DNA of 64,000 nucleotides from an uncultured Sphingomonadaceae bacterium (GTDB taxonomy: Bacteria > Pseudomonadota > Alphaproteobacteria > Sphingomonadales > Sphingomonadaceae), in assembly GCA_947489315.1 (NCBI GenBank), contig CANLCX010000001.1, positions 375,501 to 439,500 on the forward strand, read 5' to 3'. The translations under genes and the position numbers were made by a program. Below, in pieces: positions 59,084-64,000 of the stretch (position 1 is the first letter of the stretch; each line of letters begins with the position of its first letter). Under the pieces are notes generated by a model. The model did not search any database and was not told where the DNA came from. It saw nothing but the letters and a program-made list of their open reading frames with translations.

Positions 59084-59788
59084 CTAAGAAATCGGCCGAA
59101 AACGGGTGCTATAATTGGTATCGACGCGCCGGTTTATATAGCCTTCTGATCCGTTCATCGACAATATTTTTGCCGGAATCCCGCCCACTACGGCATCGTT
59201 GGGGACAGGCTTCGTGACGACGGCATTTGCGCCAACGGCCGCGCGATCGCCGATACTAATCTTGCCAATGACTTTGCACCCTGCGGCCAGAAAGACGCTA
59301 TCTCCTAATATCGGAGACCCTTGCTGTGGACCCCGGTTCATTTGTCCGAGCATGGACCCATGGGTTATATTGCAATTGGCGCCGATAATCGCGTCACCAT
59401 TGACCATGATGTTGCCAAAGCGGTTGATGAAAAAACCGGGGCCGATCTTGGTATATTCCGGAATCGCAATGCCATATTTATAGCGATATCGCAGCAGCAA
59501 GAGTTTAAGGAGCGGGTAGAACGTGAAGCGCATTAAACTGCGTTTTTTCAGGCAGCCGCAAAGCCGCATGACGGTTGAATATTTGAAACCGGGTGTAAAC
59601 AAATAGTGCCGCAGAAATGATCGGGTGCTGCGGTTCCCGGCATAGCGGTAAAGATCAGATAGGATCAGCGCCCAAGTATAGCGCAGGCTACGGCTCTGAT
59701 CCGAACTTGTGCCTCTTGCCTCGATATTTTTTGTTAGCGCATTATCCAAAGCTTGGCTCCTTGGCATTGAAATATTGCGATGCAACAT
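59084..59788 (-). CDS. Hexapeptide-repeat acetyltransferase (serine acetyltransferase-like)
   Basis: 234-residue transferase. The C-terminal left-handed beta-helix (IGPGFFINRFGNIMVNGDAIIGANCNIT in part, then DSVFLAAGCKVIGKISIGDRAAVGANAVV in part) resembles CysE/EPS acyltransferases. The N-terminal part is membrane-near and basic. In an EPS cluster it probably O-acetylates the repeat unit. A second ATG (MPRSQ) at 59767 is possible. Confidence 0.85.
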   Translation of the reverse strand: MLHRNISMPRSQALDNALTKNIEARGTSSDQSRSLRYTWALILSDLYRYAGNRSTRSFLRHYLFTPGFKYSTVMRLCGCLKKRSLMRFTFYPLLKLLLLRYRYKYGIAIPEYTKIGPGFFINRFGNIMVNGDAIIGANCNITHGSMLGQMNRGPQQGSPILGDSVFLAAGCKVIGKISIGDRAAVGANAVVTKPVPNDAVVGGIPAKILSMNGSEGYINRRVDTNYSTRFRPIS

Positions 59789-60113
59789 TTGAACATGACT
59801 CTATCTATCGTGGCACAAATGCCGTTCATGGCAACTGCCGATAGACCATATGGTATCTAATCGTGTTGAATACACACCCCGTCTTGGACGCTGTAAACAT
59901 AGGGTGACAAGCCGATTTTAGGATGGCAGTAAAAATGCTCAGGGGAATATTTTCAACCCGTTTCAGTATGGCAGGCACTAAAAAATTCGATCCGAATGAC
60001 AAGATAGTGGATTGATTGAGAGATTTGATTGTTGCGGCGCAACATTATTTTGAATTTCTAACCTATGGGCTGACCTCGCCATATCGCTGAAATGATCGTG
60101 AAAGGGTTCTCGG
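59789..60113. other. Intergenic region between divergent EPS genes
   Basis: 325 bp, AT-rich, between the acetyltransferase (minus) and the sugar transferase (plus). No gene is supported; promoters for both are expected here. Confidence 0.45.
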
Positions 60114-61508
60114 ATGACGGCCACAATACGCTCTCTGCAAAACGCATCTTTCACAGCCTCGAAAATCGCCACTAAAAAAGACTCTAGCCTGACCAAGCGG
60201 TCACGGCGGGCGGGTATTTATTCGATCATGCTGGTAACAGATGCTTTGGCGGTATTTATTGGCTTTCTGATAAGCAATGCCTTGTTGCTTGATCAGCCTT
60301 TCGCGTCGCCGGGATTAAAGCTTGGCCTGTTGTCGATTCCCATTTTCCTGGCGCTCGCGTTGAATAGTAACGCTTATGGCAGGAGCGCGCTTTATAAGAG
60401 CGCGGGTGCCACCGTCCGCAGCATTGCATCGCTTTTTGCGACGATGGCGTTGATCCTCTTCATCCTCTTTGGCCTGTCGATATTGAAGCAGCACCATCCA
60501 TCCTTCTTGGCTTTTGGATTTTTAATTTCATCGGCTTTGATCGCAGGTGGTCGCTATATCTGTCACCTATTTGCCAAGCGGATGCTGGGAGCTAATCCGC
60601 TCAGTGAACTGATTATCGTGGACGGCGTTCCGCACGGCCCCATTTTTGATCAACCGGTTATTGATGCGAAGGAGACCGGATTAAACCCCGATATTTCTGA
60701 TCCGGCCATGCTGGATCGCTTGGGAAATCTGTTTCGGTCCATTGACCGTGTTATCGTTGCTTGCCCCATTGAACGTCATAATGACTGGGCGCTGGTTCTC
60801 AAAAGCACAGGTGTCACCGGCGACGTTTATCGGCATTATCGCTCCGCCCCGGTAGACAAACATGCCAGGGGACTGATCCATGCATCGCAAGTCAAACCGT
60901 TGACGCGGGTGCAACTATGGCTGAAGCGTGCGATGGATCTCATCCTTGTGTCGCTGGCGATCCTGTTTCTGGCGCCGCTCATGCTGGTCACAGGCATTGC
61001 CATTAAGTTGGAAAGTCACGGTCCGATATTGTTCAAGCAGCAACGACTGGGCCACGGCAACCGGCTGTTTAACATTTACAAGTTTCGCAGCATGCGGGAC
61101 GATTTATGTGATCAAAATGGCGACCGTTCAACCGACCGGGATGATGACCGGATTACCCGCGTTGGCCGTTTCATTCGCGCTACGAGTATCGATGAACTGC
61201 CACAGCTGTTCAATGTTCTGTTTGGCACGATGAGTCTGGTTGGCCCGCGTCCCCATGCGCTGGGGTCCAAAGCGGACAGCAAACTATTCTGGGAAATTGA
61301 CCGGAATTACTGGCTGCGCCATGCGACGGTGCCCGGCCTGACCGGATTGGCACAAGTTCGCGGTTTTCGCGGCGCGACCATGACCCGCGCGGATCTGGAA
61401 CAGCGACTGGCTTCCGATCTGGAATATATCCAGCGCTGGTCATTGTGCTATGATCTGGTGATCCTCGCGCGGACCTTTGGTGTCATCATTCACCGCAACG
61501 GTTTCTGA
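60114..61508 (+). CDS. Undecaprenyl-phosphate sugar-1-P transferase (ExoY/WbaP-like)
   Basis: 464-residue polyisoprenyl-phosphate hexose-1-phosphate transferase that starts EPS repeat-unit assembly. Four N-terminal membrane segments (about 38-150) and a degenerate nucleotide-binding region come first. After a further helix at about 270-295 comes the bacterial sugar transferase domain with [30 protein letters not shown] (in part) and [14 protein letters not shown] 60114 is preceded by a weak AAAGGG. Confidence 0.92.
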   Translation: MTATIRSLQNASFTASKIATKKDSSLTKRSRRAGIYSIMLVTDALAVFIGFLISNALLLDQPFASPGLKLGLLSIPIFLALALNSNAYGRSALYKSAGATVRSIASLFATMALILFILFGLSILKQHHPSFLAFGFLISSALIAGGRYICHLFAKRMLGANPLSELIIVDGVPHGPIFDQPVIDAKETGLNPDISDPAMLDRLGNLFRSIDRVIVACPIERHNDWALVLKSTGVTGDVYRHYRSAPVDKHARGLIHASQVKPLTRVQLWLKRAMDLILVSLAILFLAPLMLVTGIAIKLESHGPILFKQQRLGHGNRLFNIYKFRSMRDDLCDQNGDRSTDRDDDRITRVGRFIRATSIDELPQLFNVLFGTMSLVGPRPHALGSKADSKLFWEIDRNYWLRHATVPGLTGLAQVRGFRGATMTRADLEQRLASDLEYIQRWSLCYDLVILARTFGVIIHRNGF

Positions 61509-61517
61509 TAGTCGCGA

Positions 61518-62606
61518 TCATTCCATGATTTTGTGATAGATGGATGAGGTGCTGAGGGCGATTGCATCCCAATCAAATTTCTTGCGAAATTCTGCGGCAT
61601 CGACGCGGTATAGATAGTTGGGTTTATTCAGTGCCTCGCCCAATGCGCCGGTATCGCCCACCGGAAAATAGTCACCTTCAGGTAACCCGATATCGCGATT
61701 GGGCTGAATGTCGCTGAGCAGCATGGGCGTGGAGCAGGAGCCGGCTTCCAATGCAGCAATCGGTAAGCCCTCATGATAGGATGGCATTACAAACAAAGCG
61801 GCATTTTCATAGAGTTCCCGCAAGGTTCCGCGATCCTGTAATCCGGTAAATATGACCCGGTCATTTGCCAGCTTCAGCAAGGATTCGGAATATTCGCTAT
61901 TATGATCGGCGCCGCCGACGATAACCAGCTTGCGGCCATCCTTGATATCAGCATGGGCCTTGATCAAATCGTGCAGTCCTTTCTCTGGCACCAGACGACC
62001 AACGGCCAGCACATATTTATTCGCCTCCAGCGAAAATCGTGCGAGGGCGTCGCCATGCGAACGGGGTAATTCGGGGGTGCCATTGGGTATATAGGAAATG
62101 CGGTGGGCTGATCCGGGAAAGGATTTTTGCAGCTTCTTCGCCAGCGAAGGCGAAACCGAGATGACATGGTCAGCAAATAGCATTCCTAGCCGTTCCCCCA
62201 TGCGGAGTATGAATCGGGGAAAGCGGCCCCATTTGGCGCGGTTATAATCCTCGCCATGATGGGTCACGACCACCTTGAGCCCCATTAATCGCGCCAATGG
62301 CGTCAGTAAAGCCGGCCCAATGGCATGGATGTGAATAATATCCATCTTCTTGCGGCGCGCTTCGAGGATCGCGTTGAAGGTCGATGTTATCGCCTCTCGC
62401 CAGACCGAGACCGGGGAGGGCAAGCTGACGATAGAAATACCGCGATATTGATAACGCGGTTTTTTGACATAGGGCGCTCTTGCAAACACCGTTATATTGA
62501 CGTCGGGGGCCAGCCCCTTCACGCGCGGCAACATTTCTTCGCAATGCGTTTCTACTCCGCCCATGACGTTCGGGATGCCGCGTAGGCCGGTTACCGCTAC
62601 CTTCAT
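61518..62606 (-). CDS. GT4-family glycosyltransferase
   Basis: 362-residue GT-B glycosyltransferase: VAVTGLRGIPNVMGGVETHCE at the N-terminus, VVTHHGEDY, and the C-terminal donor-site block LAVGRLVPEKGLHDLI, then PSYHEGLPIAALEAGSCSTPML (Glu-x7-Glu, in part). ATG 62606 has GAGGAG eight bases upstream and overlaps the stop of the pyruvyl transferase gene (ATGA), so the two are coupled. Sugar donor unknown. Confidence 0.9.
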   Translation of the reverse strand: MKVAVTGLRGIPNVMGGVETHCEEMLPRVKGLAPDVNITVFARAPYVKKPRYQYRGISIVSLPSPVSVWREAITSTFNAILEARRKKMDIIHIHAIGPALLTPLARLMGLKVVVTHHGEDYNRAKWGRFPRFILRMGERLGMLFADHVISVSPSLAKKLQKSFPGSAHRISYIPNGTPELPRSHGDALARFSLEANKYVLAVGRLVPEKGLHDLIKAHADIKDGRKLVIVGGADHNSEYSESLLKLANDRVIFTGLQDRGTLRELYENAALFVMPSYHEGLPIAALEAGSCSTPMLLSDIQPNRDIGLPEGDYFPVGDTGALGEALNKPNYLYRVDAAEFRKKFDWDAIALSTSSIYHKIME

Positions 62607-63604
62607 GACAGCAACTCCTCTGCCAGTGATTGTGCTTCTTCGAGCGTATCGGCGGTGCGCAGGAACCCGATGTCGGATGTCCACGCCTGAATGAAGTTTT
62701 GGAGTTTGCCGTAGCTATTATCGAGCGCAACATGCGGGATGCCGAGCAGTGTCGATAGAATGTGGCCGTGTAATCGGTCGGTGACCACGACGCGGCCCGA
62801 CGACAGCGAAGCGATTCCGCGTTTGAGGCGGGTGCTGGCCAATCGGTCATATTTCAATGCGCGCGCGGCATTCGGGCTTTGTCCGAAATCCAAGAGTTTG
62901 GATGTCGCTGCTGACATTCGCATCTGCAGCTTGTCTTCGGTTAGCCAGTCGCCACTTTCGAACGAGTGGCCGGGGTGGTCGGCCTTGCCTCTGACGGACC
63001 GTTCAAAGTCGGTGCGCATCAGATAATAGAAATCATGAACCGGCGCCTGGCGTTTGAGCGGTTCCATGTAGAGTGCCATGTCGGGGCAGAGAAACACTTC
63101 GCATTGGAAGTGGCAGCGCGAAAATTCCAGCGACCGTTGATCCCGGACAAGCAATGTGAAATTGCCATGCTGTTCAATCGCACGGGCTGTTTCATCGACC
63201 GCCTCGTAATTGTCGAAATAGATGGACTGCGGAAGCTGTACGATCTTTCGACCAGAAAAGCGGGATAGTAGCTCAAGCCTGAAATCCTGATGGGATTTCC
63301 AGATGGTCCCGAAATTTCCGCCACCATGGAGGAAAATGGTTCCATCGCCAATGGCTTGCTCCATCTGATTGGAGTCATGGGATTTCAGTTTGCTCGCATA
63401 GGCGGGCGGCTTGGCGTGATCGGCAAAAAATTGCGTCTCGCCTAACCAGATGGCAGAGTCCCCAACATTAGAATGATCCGGGAAATCCAGTAGGGCGTAA
63501 GGCGCATCATCGAGCAACGGCTTTACACAATCAGCGATCGTTTCGCGCAGAGTGTGCATGATCGCGCTGGGGTGCGTATTTTGCAGAGTGAGTTGTTCAG
63601 GCAT
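62603..63604 (-). CDS. Polysaccharide pyruvyl transferase family protein
   Basis: 333-residue PF04230 enzyme: LLDFPDHSNVGDSAIWLGE, then FLHGGGNFGTIWKSHQDFR, LPQSIYF and VVTDRLHGHILSTLLGIPHVALDN (in part) are the family hallmarks. It would add a ketal pyruvate to an EPS sugar, or act as a related transferase. The start overlaps the flippase stop by 8 bp. Confidence 0.92.
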   Translation of the reverse strand: MPEQLTLQNTHPSAIMHTLRETIADCVKPLLDDAPYALLDFPDHSNVGDSAIWLGETQFFADHAKPPAYASKLKSHDSNQMEQAIGDGTIFLHGGGNFGTIWKSHQDFRLELLSRFSGRKIVQLPQSIYFDNYEAVDETARAIEQHGNFTLLVRDQRSLEFSRCHFQCEVFLCPDMALYMEPLKRQAPVHDFYYLMRTDFERSVRGKADHPGHSFESGDWLTEDKLQMRMSAATSKLLDFGQSPNAARALKYDRLASTRLKRGIASLSSGRVVVTDRLHGHILSTLLGIPHVALDNSYGKLQNFIQAWTSDIGFLRTADTLEEAQSLAEELLS

Positions 63605-64000
63605 TGGGGGATAGCTCCTTTAGGGGAAGGAAGTCTGTGACTAAACGGCGATAGGTGGCTGAAATCATCAGCAAGGCGGCGGCATAGAATAAGGCCGCGC
63701 CGGTAATGGCGGCGAACAGCTTCATCCATGTTAGAGGCTGGCCCCCTGCGAAGATTTGTAGCGTAGTCCAAAGCAGGAAGCCCATGAGCGTAGAGGCTAG
63801 AAACGGCGCTTTAATGGCGTCAAACGTCGTTCTCATGCCGATGCCAGAGGCTTCTTTCAGGAAGTATATTTGCAGCGGTAATGTGAGGTAAGAACGCACC
63901 ACATAGGCAATGGCCACGGCGGTCAGTCCATAAGGCAAGGCGATGAGCGTCAATATTAGCGTCGATACAAGCTGCGTAATCGCAAGTGTGCGTTGCCGCT
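63597..64000 (-). CDS. Polysaccharide flippase (Wzx/MVF-like), C-terminal part, cut by window edge
   Basis: 134 visible C-terminal residues, open to the right edge. At least three hydrophobic segments are seen (LVSTLILTLIALPYGLTAVAI, FLASTLMGFLLWTTLQIF, LFAAITGAALFYAAALLMI) with the linker RSYLTLPLQIYFLKEASGI typical of O-antigen/EPS flippases. It would move the lipid-linked repeat unit across the membrane. Confidence 0.85.
   Translation of the reverse strand, partial: RQRTLAITQLVSTLILTLIALPYGLTAVAIAYVVRSYLTLPLQIYFLKEASGIGMRTTFDAIKAPFLASTLMGFLLWTTLQIFAGGQPLTWMKLFAAITGAALFYAAALLMISATYRRLVTDFLPLKELSPNA

Noticed and set aside
1-64000. CRISPR array, rRNA or complete insertion sequence
   Set aside because: No regularly spaced repeat series, rRNA-like sequence or transposase gene was seen anywhere in the window.

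Overview
The window is alphaproteobacterial. The gene families, the Trb-type mating apparatus and the neighbouring exopolysaccharide genes fit a sphingomonad or erythrobacter-like host best; this is inferred from protein style, not from a marker gene. About 49 kb (1-49117) is most of one integrative and conjugative element (ICE) that runs off the left edge. Positions 49118-58373 hold the rearranged remains of a second related element. From about 58374 to the right edge lies ordinary chromosome with exopolysaccharide/capsule genes.

Element 1, left to right: a trb mating-pair operon (trbB-C-D-E-J-K-L-F-G, minus strand, 1-7701); a cargo block (amidohydrolase, glycolipid-binding protein, DUF6958, GFA-like protein, TetR, 8110-11296); copG and the coupling protein traG (11386-13801); cargo (ArsR/SRPBCC pair, SnoaL, LysR, 14028-16689); an excision/replication/processing operon rdfS-like - repA - DUF2840 - traF - DUF736 - lytic transglycosylase - relaxase (22326 to 16789); cargo (GST, YciI, MarR, 22810-24302); a transfer-control module (24381-25969); cargo (GFA, two further ArsR/SRPBCC pairs, DUF736, membrane protein, AlkD-like, NmrA-like, 26039-31572); a maintenance block (DUF2493, toprim protein, ParB, ArdC, 31687-37213); a defence island (AbiEi-HipA fusion, type I restriction-modification with a PrrC-like ATPase, Phd antitoxin, 37506-47201); and a tyrosine integrase beside a tRNA-Arg(CCG) 3' fragment (47530-49117).

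The most interesting system is at 24381-25969. Two overlapping reading frames (a DUF6499-like N-terminal part and a DUF2285 C-terminal part) meet at a UUU-C site, exactly where a +1 slip of tRNA-Phe from UUU to UUC gives one continuous 256-residue protein. This is the arrangement known for FseA of ICEMlSymR7A (msi172/msi171), where the fusion activates the excisionase rdfS. Next to it are a QseM-like DUF2285 protein and a divergent QseC-like XRE regulator separated by a perfect 11-bp inverted repeat. An RdfS-like gene heads the rep/relaxase operon. No TraR/TraI quorum-sensing genes are visible in the window.

Other notable points: an ATPase inside the hsd operon with the R-x3-E...H arrangement of the PrrC anticodon nuclease; radC-motif-like RNA leaders before parB and ardC; a 300-bp structured non-coding region before the DUF2493 gene; iteron-like repeats inside repA; a triple repeat before the relaxase; and paired 16-bp-phased repeats conserved before both trbB copies.

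Element 2 keeps a LysR/SDR/SDR cargo, trbL'-trbF-trbG-trbI' joined tail-to-tail to trbB', dps, a Tat-exported alpha/beta hydrolase and a truncated GlxA-type gene fused to the region upstream of a lost integrase. Its right end is a second tRNA-Arg 3' fragment with a different, compensated T-stem. Beyond it come a polysaccharide export lipoprotein, hexapeptide acetyltransferase, sugar-phosphate transferase, GT4 glycosyltransferase, polysaccharide pyruvyl transferase and a partial flippase.
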